A stretch of DNA of 64,000 bases from UBA1479 sp040216635 (lineage in GTDB: Bacteria; Pseudomonadota; Alphaproteobacteria; Rhodospirillales; Casp-alpha2), in the NCBI GenBank assembly GCA_040216635.1, contig JAVJOU010000005.1, positions 102,839-166,838 of the forward strand, written 5' to 3'. Below are positions 16,744 through 26,369 of the stretch, piece by piece. A program made the position numbers and the translations under genes. Positions within the stretch are counted from its first letter, which is position 1. Every line of letters starts with the position of its first letter. The notes beneath the pieces were generated by a model. It was not told where the DNA came from. It searched no databases and saw only the letters and a list, made by a program, of their open reading frames with translations.

Positions 16744-17619
16744 TCAGGTGCCTCCTGCCGCACCGCCGTCGCGGCGATGCGGTTGCGCCCGGCGTCCATA
16801 AGCCTGGGTAATGCGGTCCAGCACCACGGCAAGCGCCACGATGGCGATGCCGGCGGCGGCGCCACGCCCGACATCCAGGCGCTGAATGCCCAACAGAACT
16901 TCCTGGCCCAGGCCGCGCGCGCCGATCATCGATGCCACGACGACCATGGATAGGGCCAGCATGATGGTTTGATTGATGCCCGCCATGATCGACGGCAGGG
17001 CCAGGGGCAGCTGCACGTCGAACAAGACCTTGCGGTCCGATGCGCCGAACGCACGGGCGGCTTCGACCGTTTCGGGATCGACCTCGCGAATGCCCAGGTC
17101 GGTCAGCCGAATGACCGGCGGCACGGCATAGATACAGGTCGCCAGAATGGCCGGCACCTTGCCCAGGCCGAACAGCATCAAGGCCGGGATCAGATAAACG
17201 AAAATCGGCATGGTCTGCATCAGGTCCAGGATCGGCAGAATCCACCGCCGCAGACCGTCGCGGGACGCCAAGGCGATACCCAGGGGCAGTCCGGCGGCAA
17301 CGGAAAGCACGGTCGCGACAATCATCAGGGCCAGGGTCTGCATGGCCAGATCCCAAAGCCCCAGCACCCCGATCAATACGGTCAACAAGCCCAGCCCCGC
17401 CGACAGTTTCCAATTGCGGCTTGCGTGGTAGGAAAGCGCCAGGACGGCGGCCAGGACCAGCCACCAGGGCAAATGGCGCAGGCCCTGTTCCAGCGGCACA
17501 AGGACGGCCAGCAGGCCGCCGTTTACGGTTTCGAAAGCGGGGCCCAGATTGACCACCAACCAATCAACCACGTCGTTGACGGGCTTGCGGATGGAGAATG
17601 TCAGGCTTTCGGGAAACAT
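16744..17619 (-). CDS. proW: Glycine betaine/proline-type ABC transporter permease
   Basis: The 291-residue membrane protein has a hydrophilic N-terminus (SIRKPVNDVVDWLV), typical of ProW/OpuAB, about six helices, and the ABC permease EAA loop EVDPETVEAARAFGASDRKVLFDVQLP split over the cytoplasmic loop (first half and second half). The ATG of MFPESLTF is chosen: it falls 10 bases after the upstream stop, whereas the longer frame would overlap the binding-protein gene by 32 bases. Confidence 0.83.
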   Translation of the reverse strand: MFPESLTFSIRKPVNDVVDWLVVNLGPAFETVNGGLLAVLVPLEQGLRHLPWWLVLAAVLALSYHASRNWKLSAGLGLLTVLIGVLGLWDLAMQTLALMIVATVLSVAAGLPLGIALASRDGLRRWILPILDLMQTMPIFVYLIPALMLFGLGKVPAILATCIYAVPPVIRLTDLGIREVDPETVEAARAFGASDRKVLFDVQLPLALPSIMAGINQTIMLALSMVVVASMIGARGLGQEVLLGIQRLDVGRGAAAGIAIVALAVVLDRITQAYGRRAQPHRRDGGAAGGT

Positions 17620-17629
17620 CGTGCGGGGC

Positions 17630-18424
17630 TCAGTCCAATGCGGCCAGGACGCGCCCGGCAACGTCTTCAGGCACCCAGTTTCGCCATAACGTCTGTTGTG
17701 TTTTCAGGAAATGGCGTGCGCCTTCGTCGGCGCTTGCGTCCGTTTCGCGCATGAAGGACAGCACCGCCGAGGTCATATCCATGGAGGTTCGGTATTGTGC
17801 GAAAAAACGGGCCAGGGCCGGGGCTTTGCCAGCGAAGTCCTTGTTCAGGGCGACCTCGACCTCGGGACGGGGGTAGGCGCAGGCCTTGGCCGGGGTCTCA
17901 TCGGACCGCAAGGCCCGCCATACATCGGGGTCGAAGGGCGGTTCCTGAAGCATGACCATGTCGTGTTTGCCCATGATCCAGGTCGGCCCCCAATAATAGA
18001 ACAGGATCGGCTTACGTCGCTTGAAGGCGGCTTCGATGGCGGCGCCTTCGGCCAGGTAGCGGGGGATGAACCAGCCCTGCAGGGCCGCCGGATAATTGAT
18101 GCCGGCTTTGATGACTTTGCCGTCCGCTTCGGCCTGGTTCCAGGTATCCTGGATGTCCTCTTCCCATAATTCCATCATGACGTCCGCATCGCCCCGGATC
18201 AGCGCCAGGACAAGCGGCAGGGTTGCGCCCGGGATCATGTCCGTTGCGCATCCGAAGCCCTGTTCCAGAATGAAGCGGGCGACCCGGCTGTGCAGGCGGT
18301 TGGAATCCCAGTTAAGGCCGGCAAACACCACGGGGCGGTCGATGCCGCAGTCAGCCCGTGCCGTGCCGGAAATGGCAAGTGATATCAATAGAATAAGACC
18401 AAATATGAATGGCCGTTTGTGCAC
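17630..18424 (-). CDS. Substrate-binding protein of the betaine-type ABC importer
   Basis: The 264-residue protein has a Sec signal peptide (cleavage after about GTARA, before DCG) and the OpuAC fold, with GLNWDSNRLHSRVARFILEQ, DADVMMELWEED and FYYWGPTWIMGKHDMV. Aromatic residues (several W and Y) that build the cage for quaternary ammonium groups are present in the usual regions, but the ligand is not proven. It is the first gene of the operon with permease and ATPase. The divergent MFS gene begins about 170 bases away. Confidence 0.83.
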   Translation of the reverse strand: MHKRPFIFGLILLISLAISGTARADCGIDRPVVFAGLNWDSNRLHSRVARFILEQGFGCATDMIPGATLPLVLALIRGDADVMMELWEEDIQDTWNQAEADGKVIKAGINYPAALQGWFIPRYLAEGAAIEAAFKRRKPILFYYWGPTWIMGKHDMVMLQEPPFDPDVWRALRSDETPAKACAYPRPEVEVALNKDFAGKAPALARFFAQYRTSMDMTSAVLSFMRETDASADEGARHFLKTQQTLWRNWVPEDVAGRVLAALD

Positions 18425-18596
18425 GCTGGTGTCTCCCGCTCCCTGGTCCGAATGCGGTCGGCACTATAGACCACGACCTGATCCCTGGCGAGGTGCGGTC
18501 CGGCATGTTAGCGTCCCGCGGTTTGGAAAATGTGCCCGGCCTTAATCTTTGACCGGCACAGCGTTGCGAGATCACGAAAAGGGACGCCTGCCCGCC

Positions 18597-19865
18597 ATGG
18601 TTGCCATTCTGATGCCGGTCGCGGCCCTGTTCCTGAGCTTCGGCATTTTGCTGGCGGGGAACGGATTGCAGGGCACCCTGCTGCCCGTGCGTGCGGGCCT
18701 GGAAGGGTTCACGCCCTTTGCCATCGGTGTCATGGGTGCCGCGTTTTATGTCGGTTATATCCTGGCCTGTTTCTCGGCTCCCTGGGTGGTCGCGCGGGCC
18801 GGGCACATCCGCTCGTTCACCGTGTTCGGTACGGTCGCATCGGCGGCACAGCTTCTGCATGTCGTTTGGGTGGACGAAATCGCGTGGCTGGTTCTGCGCT
18901 TCATCACCGGTGCCTGCCTGTGCGGGCTTTACATGGTGATGGAAAGCTGGATCAACGAGCGGTCGGGCAAAGAACATCGCGGGCGCATTCTTTCGATTTA
19001 TCAGATCGTCAACCTGGGCGCGGTCACCGTCGGGCAAGTGCTGCTGAACCTTTACGATCCGTCCGGTTTTCAGTTGTTCGTGATCGCATCGGTCCTGGTG
19101 TCGCTGGCCCTGGTTCCGGTCGCCCTTACGAAGACCGTCGCCCCCCAGCCGCTGCAACAGGTGCAAATCCGCATACCAAGGGTGTTCGGCATTTCGCCCG
19201 TGGGGGTCATTGCCTGCCTGACCGTGGGGCTGGTGAACGGCGCGGTTTGGACGATCGTGCCGCTGTTCGCGCAAAGTGCCCTGACTTCTATTGCAGAACT
19301 ATCGCTGTTCATGAGCCTGCTGATCGTCGGCGGCGCCGTATTTCAATGGCCGTTGGGCCGGTGGTCGGACATCGTCGACCGGCGCTGGGTGATCATCCTG
19401 ATATGCATCGGCGGCCTCAGCGGCTTGGCCCTGATGGCGTTCGGCGGATTGTCCCAGGTGACGCTATTCTCGCTCGCCTTTGTTTATGGCGGCTTTTCCT
19501 TTTCGCTTTACGCTATCGCCATCGCCCATGCCAACGACAAGGCGGAGCCCGAGGACTTCGTGGAAATCGCTTCGACCTTGATTTTGATCTTTGCGATCGG
19601 CGCCGTCGCGGGGCCGATGCTGGCATCGGGTATCGTTGAAATCGCCGGGCCTAATGCGTTTTTCGCCTACTCGGCGGCCGTGCATTTTCTGACGGCGGCG
19701 TTTGCCTTCTTCCGTATCCAGCAGCAGGACGCGACCCCGGACGGGGAAAAAGAGGACTTCGTCGCCGTTCCCCGTGCCTCACCCGAAGTTATTCACATCG
19801 ATCCGCGCGGCGTGGACGAAGACGAGGGGGAGGAATTGGAAGAAAATCCCGAGGCGTCGCGGTGA
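18597..19865 (+). CDS. MFS transporter (YcaD-like)
   Basis: Twelve hydrophobic helices are readable, with PLFAQSALTSIAELSLFMSL, GAVFQWPLGRWSDIVDRRW (MFS motif A in the second half), and an acidic, soluble C-terminal tail of about 50 residues. I chose the ATG at 18597; an in-frame TTG at 18549 would add 16 residues but has no ribosome-binding site. The substrate is not known; YcaD-type transporters are poorly characterised inner-membrane efflux proteins. The gene lies divergently from the betaine importer. Confidence 0.8.
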   Translation: MVAILMPVAALFLSFGILLAGNGLQGTLLPVRAGLEGFTPFAIGVMGAAFYVGYILACFSAPWVVARAGHIRSFTVFGTVASAAQLLHVVWVDEIAWLVLRFITGACLCGLYMVMESWINERSGKEHRGRILSIYQIVNLGAVTVGQVLLNLYDPSGFQLFVIASVLVSLALVPVALTKTVAPQPLQQVQIRIPRVFGISPVGVIACLTVGLVNGAVWTIVPLFAQSALTSIAELSLFMSLLIVGGAVFQWPLGRWSDIVDRRWVIILICIGGLSGLALMAFGGLSQVTLFSLAFVYGGFSFSLYAIAIAHANDKAEPEDFVEIASTLILIFAIGAVAGPMLASGIVEIAGPNAFFAYSAAVHFLTAAFAFFRIQQQDATPDGEKEDFVAVPRASPEVIHIDPRGVDEDEGEELEENPEASR

Positions 19866-19996
19866 AAACAGTGCGGTTTGCACGCCTGATCGATTGACCT
19901 TGGTGCCGGAAATACCGATAACGGCTTATCCAAGATTGTATACAAGGCCCATAACAAACAAGAACGGGCCACCACTTGCCCACGGAGAGGACATTC

Positions 19997-21190
19997 ATGG
20001 CACATACTGCCGCATCGACAGCGCTTGATCACATCAAAGTCCTGGACCTGACCCGCGTCCGGTCCGGCCCCACCTGCGTCCGCCAGCTTGCCGATTGGGG
20101 CGCTGACGTCATCAAGGTCGAACTGCCCGAAAGCATCGAGCCCGACGGCACCTTGGGTGCCAAGCGCCATACCGCTGATTTCCAGAATCTGCAGCGCAAC
20201 AAGCGGTCTTTGACCCTGAACCTGAAGGAAGAAGAAGGCCGCAAACTGTTTCTGCGCTTGGTCGAGAACGTGGATGTGGTGATCGAGAACTTCCGCCCCG
20301 ACGTGAAGGACAAGCTGGGCATCAATTATGACGCCCTCAAGGCCGTCAATCCGCGCATCATCTTGGGCAGCATCTCCGGCTTCGGCCAGGACGGCCCCTA
20401 TGCCAAGCGCCCCGGGTTCGATCAGATCGCCCAAGGCATGGGCGGGCTGATGTCGATCACCGGCGAGCCGGGCCGCGGGCCCATGCGCGTCGGCATTCCC
20501 ATCGCCGACCTGACCGGCGGCCTGTTCTGCGCCATGGGCGTGCTGATCGCGATCATCGAGCGGGAAAAATCGGGTGAAGGACAATGGGTGCAGTCTTCCT
20601 TGCTACAGGCCATGGCCTTCATGCTGGACTTCCAGGGGGCGCGCTATCTGATGGAAAACGAGGTTCCCGGCCAGGCCGGCAATGACCATCCGACTTCCAT
20701 CCCCACGGGCGTGTTCCCGACCAAGGACGGGCACATCAACATTGCCGCCGCCGGCGAACGCATCTGGGCGCGCCTTTGTGATGTGCTGGGCACGCCCGAA
20801 TGGACCCAGGACGAGCGGTTCAACGGACCGGAAAAGCGGTCCAAGAACCGCCACGATCTGAATGTTTTGATATCGGAAAAGACCAAGGACCGGACCAGCG
20901 CCGATTGGGTTTCTGTGTTCAACGAAGCGGGCGTGCCGTCAGGGCCGATTTATGACATGGCCGGCATGTTCGCCGACGAACAGGTCCAGCATCTGGGCAT
21001 CGCCGAAGATTGCGAAACCACCTGTTTCGGCAAGACCAAGATGATGTCGCAGCCGATCCGTATGAGCCGCACCGATTCCAAATTGGTGGTCCATCCGCCG
21101 GAAAAGGGCGAGCATACGGACGCGATCCTGGGCGACCTGGGTCTCAGCGACGCCGAAATCGCTGACCTCAGGTCGCGCGAAATTATATAA
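19997..21190 (+). CDS. CaiB/BaiF-type (class III) CoA transferase
   Basis: A GGAGAGG ribosome-binding site 7 bases upstream fixes the ATG. The 397-residue protein has class III motifs: VLDLTRVRSGPTC, WGADVIKVE, FQNLQRNKRSLTL, DVVIENFRPDVKDKLG, and GSISGFGQDGPYAKRPGFDQIAQ with the catalytic aspartate in GFDQ. It moves CoA between carboxylic acids (for example formyl-CoA, carnitinyl or succinyl-CoA dependent) by way of an aspartyl-CoA thioester. The acid is not evident. It is a cytoplasmic, single-gene unit. Confidence 0.88.
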   Translation: MAHTAASTALDHIKVLDLTRVRSGPTCVRQLADWGADVIKVELPESIEPDGTLGAKRHTADFQNLQRNKRSLTLNLKEEEGRKLFLRLVENVDVVIENFRPDVKDKLGINYDALKAVNPRIILGSISGFGQDGPYAKRPGFDQIAQGMGGLMSITGEPGRGPMRVGIPIADLTGGLFCAMGVLIAIIEREKSGEGQWVQSSLLQAMAFMLDFQGARYLMENEVPGQAGNDHPTSIPTGVFPTKDGHINIAAAGERIWARLCDVLGTPEWTQDERFNGPEKRSKNRHDLNVLISEKTKDRTSADWVSVFNEAGVPSGPIYDMAGMFADEQVQHLGIAEDCETTCFGKTKMMSQPIRMSRTDSKLVVHPPEKGEHTDAILGDLGLSDAEIADLRSREII

Positions 21191-21204
21191 GAAGATATAG
21201 ATCA

Positions 21205-21286
21205 CCACTGAGACGGTGAGGCCGTGAGAACAATGAAGAAGATAACGGTCTAAAGCCTTCTTCTCATTGTCTCGCCGTCTCTGTGG
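21205..21286. repeat. Long imperfect inverted repeat, likely bidirectional terminator
   Basis: CCACTGAGACGG (21205-21216) pairs with CCGTCTCTGTGG (21275-21286), and an inner arm with GAACAATGAAGAAG pairs with CTTCTTCTCATTGT. It sits between two converging genes (CoA transferase and gor). The form looks like a mobile palindromic repeat; other copies in the genome would need to be checked. Confidence 0.65.
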
Positions 21287-21296
21287 TTTTCTTAGT

Positions 21297-22679
21297 TTAT
21301 TCCGCCGCCTCGGCCTCACGCACCGGCGTGCGCATGGTGACCCATTCCTCGGCCGCCGTCGGATGGATGCCGATGGTGGCGTCGAAATGGGCCTTGGTCG
21401 CCCCGGCCTTGAGCGCGATGCCCAGCGCCTGGGTCATTTCCGCCGCGTCCAGGCCGACCATGTGACAGCCCAGCACGCGGTCGGTCTTCTTATCCACGAT
21501 CATCTTCATCATGGTCTGTTCGTCGCGGCCGGACAGGGTGTATTTCATGGGCCGGAACCGGGATTGGAAGATGTCCACGTCATGATCCTTGCGGGCCTCG
21601 TCCTCGGTCAGGCCCACGGTGCCGATGGGCGGGGTCGAAAACACCGCCGTCGGGATATTGGCGTAATCGACCGCCGTCGGCTTGCCGCCGAACAGGGTAT
21701 GGGCCACGGCCATGCCTTCGGCCAGGGCCACGGGCGTCAGCTGCACCCGGTCGATCACGTCGCCGAGCGCATAGATGCTGTCGACGGACGTCTTGAAATG
21801 GTCATCGACCACCACGGCGCCCGCCTTGGTCAGCTCGACGCCCGCTTCTTCCAGGCCCAGGCCCCGCGTATTGGGGGCGCGGCCGGTGGCGTACATCACG
21901 GCGTCGACGTTCAAGGTTTCGTCGTCGCCCAGGTGCAGGGCATATCCCGTATCCGTCTTTTCGATGGATTGGACGGTCGTTTGACTGTGTATCGTCACAC
22001 CTTTCTTGGCCATTTCTTGCGACAGGGTGTCGCGCACGGCCGGATCGAACCCGCGGAGGATGTTCTCGGCGCGGATGATGACGTGCGTTTCCGCACCCAG
22101 GCCATTGAAGATGCCGGCGAATTCCACGGCGATATAGCCGCCGCCGACGATCGCGATGCTGTCCGGCAGGTGGTCCAGGTCCAATGCTTCGTTCGATGTG
22201 ATGGCGTGTTCGATGCCCGGGATGTCCGGCAATGACGGCCAGCCGCCCGTAGCGATCAGGATATACTTGGCGGTGCAGGTCCGGGTGCCGTCCGGGCCGG
22301 AGACTTCGACCGTATGGGCATCGATGACGCGGCCCGTACCGGTCAGCTCGTCCACCCCGGCATCGCGCAGAAGGCGGTGATACACGCCTTCAAGGCGGTC
22401 CAGTTCCGTGTTCTTGTTGGCGATCAGTTTTTGCCAATCGAACCCGGGCGTCCCCACATCCCAGCCGTACCCGCCGGCGTCTTCGAAGTCTTCGGCGAAA
22501 TGGGCGCCGTAGACGAGAAGCTTCTTGGGCACGCAGCCGCGCATGACGCAGGTGCCGCCGATGCGCATGTTTTCGACCACCGCGACTTTCGTGCCGTAAG
22601 TGCTTGCGGCAAAGCGCGAGGCACGTACACCGCCCGAGCCCCCGCCGATGGTGATCAGGTCATAGTCATACTGCGGCAT
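21297..22679 (-). CDS. gor: Glutathione-disulfide reductase
   Basis: The 460-residue flavoprotein starts MPQYDYDLITIGGGSGGVRA and has the redox disulfide motif GGTCVMRGCVPKK, the NADPH motif AIVGGGYIAVEFAGIFNGLG, the FAD motif SIYALGDVID and the dimer-interface active site HPTAAEEWVTM. It reduces glutathione disulfide in the cytoplasm with NADPH. The upstream frame is open further, but the ATG is preceded by AAGGAG a few bases before and gives the standard length. Confidence 0.92.
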   Translation of the reverse strand: MPQYDYDLITIGGGSGGVRASRFAASTYGTKVAVVENMRIGGTCVMRGCVPKKLLVYGAHFAEDFEDAGGYGWDVGTPGFDWQKLIANKNTELDRLEGVYHRLLRDAGVDELTGTGRVIDAHTVEVSGPDGTRTCTAKYILIATGGWPSLPDIPGIEHAITSNEALDLDHLPDSIAIVGGGYIAVEFAGIFNGLGAETHVIIRAENILRGFDPAVRDTLSQEMAKKGVTIHSQTTVQSIEKTDTGYALHLGDDETLNVDAVMYATGRAPNTRGLGLEEAGVELTKAGAVVVDDHFKTSVDSIYALGDVIDRVQLTPVALAEGMAVAHTLFGGKPTAVDYANIPTAVFSTPPIGTVGLTEDEARKDHDVDIFQSRFRPMKYTLSGRDEQTMMKMIVDKKTDRVLGCHMVGLDAAEMTQALGIALKAGATKAHFDATIGIHPTAAEEWVTMRTPVREAEAAE

Positions 22680-23183
22680 GGTGGGCTCCTTAAGGTGGTG
22701 GGGCGGTTGATTTGTCGTTTGAATTACGGATGAACCCAGGTTGCGACCATGGGGCCCCGTGGGTGGAAGTAAGAAATAACAGGCGCCCCCCATCTAAGCA
22801 TGTTCCACGTTGGGTTCAACCGCGGCTTCAGAGGGGCGGATATATCAATTTGGCTGCCGAGTAGTGTTGAATTTTGCGGGTCAGACCGATTCGGACCAAT
22901 GTGGGCGGGCGCGTGGTATTTACACCACGGAGGCCCCGGGTTGAGGGCGCGAAGGGCAAAACCCCCCTGAAAATACGGTATTTTTAACGAAACCGTAGGA
23001 TTGTGTGTCTTTCGCGCAACACTGTTTCAGAAAATCTACAGTCATTTCGGATTTTCCTTTTGTAACAGGGAGGGATAGCTAAACTGCGACGGTCTGAAAC
23101 GGGGTTGCCAACGCGTAGTCCGACTAAAACGTTTCAAGACAAAGTGGATTTGTAAGAGTGAATCTCATCTAAGGAGCAAACGA
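22680..23183. other. 504-base intergenic region upstream of gor and the porin gene
   Basis: The region holds the divergent promoters of gor and the porin. The part next to the porin has AT-rich stretches and ends with the site AAGGAGC before its ATG. No open frame with a recognised protein is seen, nor a known riboswitch. A long 5' leader for the porin, as in small-RNA-controlled porins, is possible but unproven. Confidence 0.45.
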
Positions 23184-24326
23184 ATGACTCTCAAAAAGTC
23201 TCTTCTGGTTGGTGCCGCCGGTGCAGCGCTTTTCGCGTTCGCCGCCCCGGTCGCCACCGTCGCCGAAGCCGGTTCGATCAAGAACGGTTCTGCAACCGAT
23301 CTTACGATATATGGTCGAGTTTCCCGTCAGTTCATGGTCTACAATGATGGCGATGAATCTGGTTATCTAAACACTGATGGTTTCGTTGGGGACACCCGCT
23401 TTGGTTTCAAGGCCAAAGGTAAGATCAATGAAGCTGTTTCGGTTGAAGGTAGATTGGAACTGGATTTTAAATCGAACGATCCTACCAGCGATATCAATCA
23501 AAGTAATGAAGTTGAGGGGGATAAGTATGACATCCGGCACTCATGGGTTTCCTTCAATCACAAAGCGTTTGGTAAGATGACGTTGGGCCAACAGTCGACA
23601 GTTTCTCAAGGTATGTCTGATGGCTTGGACCTTGGATTTGCTGCTCTTGCGTTTTCTGGTATGGACCCTTCCTTGAGGTCAGGCGGTATTTTGTTCCGGA
23701 ATGACGATGCGACAGGCAACTTGTCCTCCACGTCAGTCCGAAACGTGTTTACCACAATGGACCGTGGCCGTTCAGAAGCTTTGAAGTACGAAACGCCCAA
23801 CATGAACGGGTTCTCCGGTTTAGCCTCGCTGTATGACTCCGGAAACTGGGGTATTGGCGCTAGATATGATGGTAAGCATGGCTCTTTCAAGGTGCGTGGC
23901 CGTGCCTTCTATGAGAATCTTAGCAGCGAAGATGGAACAGGCGCTTCCGGGGATACCGGTGATCGGTGGCAGGTTGGCGCCTCCGTTAAACACGATAGCG
24001 GCATTTCCCTGACAGGGCTTTACGGCCAGCGAGACCGGGATGATCGTTCCGATGATGGGGTGTCATACGCCGCAACTTTGGGGTATACGGCTAATTTGAA
24101 TACCTTGGGCGCAACCGGTATTGGTGTTCATTATGCTGGAACCGAAGATATCGCTGCGGCGGGTATCGATGGTCAGGCAGTTGGGCTCGGCATTAGTCAG
24201 CAGATCAAAAACGCTGGCACCGATATATACAGCCAACTCATGTGGTGGGATGCCGACGTTGCATCACCTTCTACTCAGCTTGAAAGTGTAGTGACGTTCT
24301 TGGTGGGTGCGAGAGTCAAGTTCTAA
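23184..24326 (+). CDS. Outer-membrane porin
   Basis: The 380-residue protein begins with a signal peptide (MTLKKSLLVGAAGAALFAFAAP... cut after about AEA) and continues as amphipathic beta strands (LTIYGRVSRQF, RFGFKAKGKI, VEGRLELDF, KMTLGQQSTVSQG), ending in an aromatic-terminal strand GARVKF, the usual signal for outer-membrane insertion. This is the general Gram-negative porin type of alphaproteobacteria; it lets small hydrophilic molecules pass. The base composition of the mature part is lower in GC than that of the signal-peptide part and of neighbours. Confidence 0.9.
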   Translation: MTLKKSLLVGAAGAALFAFAAPVATVAEAGSIKNGSATDLTIYGRVSRQFMVYNDGDESGYLNTDGFVGDTRFGFKAKGKINEAVSVEGRLELDFKSNDPTSDINQSNEVEGDKYDIRHSWVSFNHKAFGKMTLGQQSTVSQGMSDGLDLGFAALAFSGMDPSLRSGGILFRNDDATGNLSSTSVRNVFTTMDRGRSEALKYETPNMNGFSGLASLYDSGNWGIGARYDGKHGSFKVRGRAFYENLSSEDGTGASGDTGDRWQVGASVKHDSGISLTGLYGQRDRDDRSDDGVSYAATLGYTANLNTLGATGIGVHYAGTEDIAAAGIDGQAVGLGISQQIKNAGTDIYSQLMWWDADVASPSTQLESVVTFLVGARVKF

Positions 24327-24339
24327 TCAAACTTATGGC

Positions 24340-24359
24340 CGGGAGGTTTCAGCCTCCCG
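24340..24359 (+). terminator. Hairpin after the porin gene
   Basis: CGGGAGG and CCTCCCG form a 7-bp stem with the loop TTTCAG, 13 bases after the stop. The T-run behind it is weak, so it may serve as a 3' stabilising hairpin. Confidence 0.5.
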
Positions 24360-24382
24360 CCGTTTGATTGAACTACAGTAAG

Positions 24383-24416
24383 AAAACGGTCGTCCTTCGG
24401 GGCGGCCGTTTTTCTT
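24383..24416 (+). terminator. Strong rho-independent terminator after the porin gene
   Basis: The stem AAAACGGTCGTC pairs with GGCGGCCGTTTT (two wobble pairs) around a CTTCGG loop, then a run of T. The A-run on the left lets it act also for the converging glmS gene. Confidence 0.75.
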
Positions 24417-24538
24417 TGTCTTGTTTCCATTGTAAAGATAAGGGGCTGGAATGTCGGGACCAAAAGGCGTGTACAAACAGCCCCGTAAGATTTACGGAAG
24501 AAACGATACTGGGATGCTGTGGCGCAGGCCGAAGGGGA

Positions 24539-26362
24539 TTATTCCACCGTGACGCTTTTCGCCAGGTTGCGCGGCTGATCGACATCCGTACCCTTGATGA
24601 CGGCCACGTGGTAGGCCAGCAATTGCACGGGGATGGCATAAAGGATCGGGGCCACGAAGGGGTCGACAGATTGCAGGGCCACGGTCGCCTCCGCCCCGTC
24701 TGCCAGCGCCGCCGCACCGGCTTCGTCGGAAATCACGATCACCCGTCCGCCGCGTGCCATGACTTCCTGCACGTTGGATGCGGTTTTCTCGAACAATGGA
24801 TCAGTGGGCGCGATCACGATCACCGGCACCTGATCGTCGATCAGGGCGATCGGTCCGTGTTTCATTTCGCCGGCGGCATAGCCTTCGGCATGGATATAGG
24901 AAATTTCCTTCAGCTTCAGTGCGCCTTCAAGGGCGATGGGATAGCTGGTGCCGCGGCCCAGATACAGCACGTCGCGGGCTTCGGCGATGCTCTGCGCGAT
25001 GTCCCGCAGGCGGCCGTCATGGTTCAAAATCTCCGCGGCACGGCCGGGAACCTCGGTTAAGGCGGTGGTCAGCCGGGCCTCCGTATCCGCGTCGATGGCA
25101 TTCCGTCCCCGGGCGACGGCAATGGCCAGGCAGGCAAAGACCGTCAACTGCGTGGTGAAGGCCTTGGTCGATGCGACGCCGATTTCCGGCCCGGCATTGG
25201 TTTGCAGGACCATATCGGAATCGCGGGCGATAGCGCTTTCCGGCACGTTGACGATGCTGAGAATGGACTGGCCAGCATCCCGCGCATAGCGCAGGGCCGC
25301 CAGGGTATCGACCGTTTCCCCCGACTGGGAGATAAACAAGGCAGCTCCCTTGCCGTTCAGGGGCGGTTCGCGGTACCGGAATTCGGATGCGATATCGACC
25401 TCGACCGGGATGCGGGCAAGCTGTTCGAACCAGTACTTGGCGGCCATGCAGGCATAATAGGACGTGCCGCAGGCAACCAAGGTCAGGCGGTCAAGTTCAA
25501 CCGGATCGAACGGCAGCTTGGGCAGGGTGACAGTGCGTGACGCCGGATTGATGAAACTGTGCAGGGTGTCGCCGATGACCTGGGGCTGTTCGTATATTTC
25601 CTTCAGCATGAAATGGCGGTAACCGCCCTTGCCGATAGCGGCCCCCGACAATTCGGTCAGGCGCACCGGGCGTTCCACGGGGACGTCTTCGGCATCAAAG
25701 ACCTGAGCGCCCGAGGGGCTGAGCACCACCCAATCCCCGTCTTCCAGATACATGATGCGGTCGGTCAGGGGAGCCAGGGCCAGAGCGTCCGATCCCAGAA
25801 ACATCTCGCCATCGCCGAAGCCCACGGCCAGCGGGCTGCCGCGCCGCGCACCGATCATCAGGTCGTGATGGCCGGAAAAAATGATGGCCAGGGCGAAGGC
25901 ACCCTCCAGCCGGCGCAGCACGGCGGCGGTCGCATCCTGGGGTGATTTGCCGTCGGCGATTTCCTGTGAAATCAGATGAACGATGACTTCCGTATCCGTA
26001 TCGGATGCCAGGTTGCAGCCCTTGGCGACCAGCTCCGCGCGCAGATTCTTATAATTCTCGATGATTCCGTTATGGACGATGGCCACATGGTCCGTGGCAT
26101 GCGGATGGGCGTTGATTTCGTTAGGCACGCCATGAGTCGCCCAGCGCGTATGGCCGATGCCGACGGTACCGGAAATAGGCTGTTCATTTACACAGGCGGA
26201 AAGATTGGCAAGCTTGCCTTCGGCACGGCGGCGGTCGATGGACCCATTAACCAGCGTCGCGATGCCGGCGGAATCGTAGCCGCGGTATTCCAGACGCTTC
26301 AGCCCTTCAAGCAGGATCGGCGCTGCTTCGTTCCGGCCCAGGATGCCAATGATGCCGCACAT
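24539..26362 (-). CDS. glmS: Glutamine-fructose-6-phosphate aminotransferase
   Basis: The 607-residue enzyme begins MCGIIGILGR with the catalytic Cys2 of the glutaminase domain (GHTRWATHG, HNGIIENYKNLR). Two SIS sugar-isomerase domains follow (ACGTSYYACMAAKYW, SQSGETVDTLAALRYA, NAGPEIGVASTKAFTTQL, and EGALKLKEISYIHAEGYAAGEMKHGP split over the second). It makes glucosamine-6-phosphate, the first step to UDP-GlcNAc. It follows glmU by 7 bases on the same strand, forming a UDP-GlcNAc supply operon. No glmS-type ribozyme is expected in this phylum and none was seen. Confidence 0.96.
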   Translation of the reverse strand: MCGIIGILGRNEAAPILLEGLKRLEYRGYDSAGIATLVNGSIDRRRAEGKLANLSACVNEQPISGTVGIGHTRWATHGVPNEINAHPHATDHVAIVHNGIIENYKNLRAELVAKGCNLASDTDTEVIVHLISQEIADGKSPQDATAAVLRRLEGAFALAIIFSGHHDLMIGARRGSPLAVGFGDGEMFLGSDALALAPLTDRIMYLEDGDWVVLSPSGAQVFDAEDVPVERPVRLTELSGAAIGKGGYRHFMLKEIYEQPQVIGDTLHSFINPASRTVTLPKLPFDPVELDRLTLVACGTSYYACMAAKYWFEQLARIPVEVDIASEFRYREPPLNGKGAALFISQSGETVDTLAALRYARDAGQSILSIVNVPESAIARDSDMVLQTNAGPEIGVASTKAFTTQLTVFACLAIAVARGRNAIDADTEARLTTALTEVPGRAAEILNHDGRLRDIAQSIAEARDVLYLGRGTSYPIALEGALKLKEISYIHAEGYAAGEMKHGPIALIDDQVPVIVIAPTDPLFEKTASNVQEVMARGGRVIVISDEAGAAALADGAEATVALQSVDPFVAPILYAIPVQLLAYHVAVIKGTDVDQPRNLAKSVTVE

Positions 26363-26369
26363 GTTTGGC

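Noticed and set aside
18549..18596. TTG start for the MFS transporter
   Set aside because: No ribosome-binding site and a hydrophilic extension before the first helix; the ATG at 18597 gives the usual short N-terminus. It remains possible.
24327..24538. A small gene or glmS ribozyme near glmS
   Set aside because: The region holds only two hairpins of terminator type at the 3' end of glmS; the ribozyme would lie at the 5' end and is known from Firmicutes.
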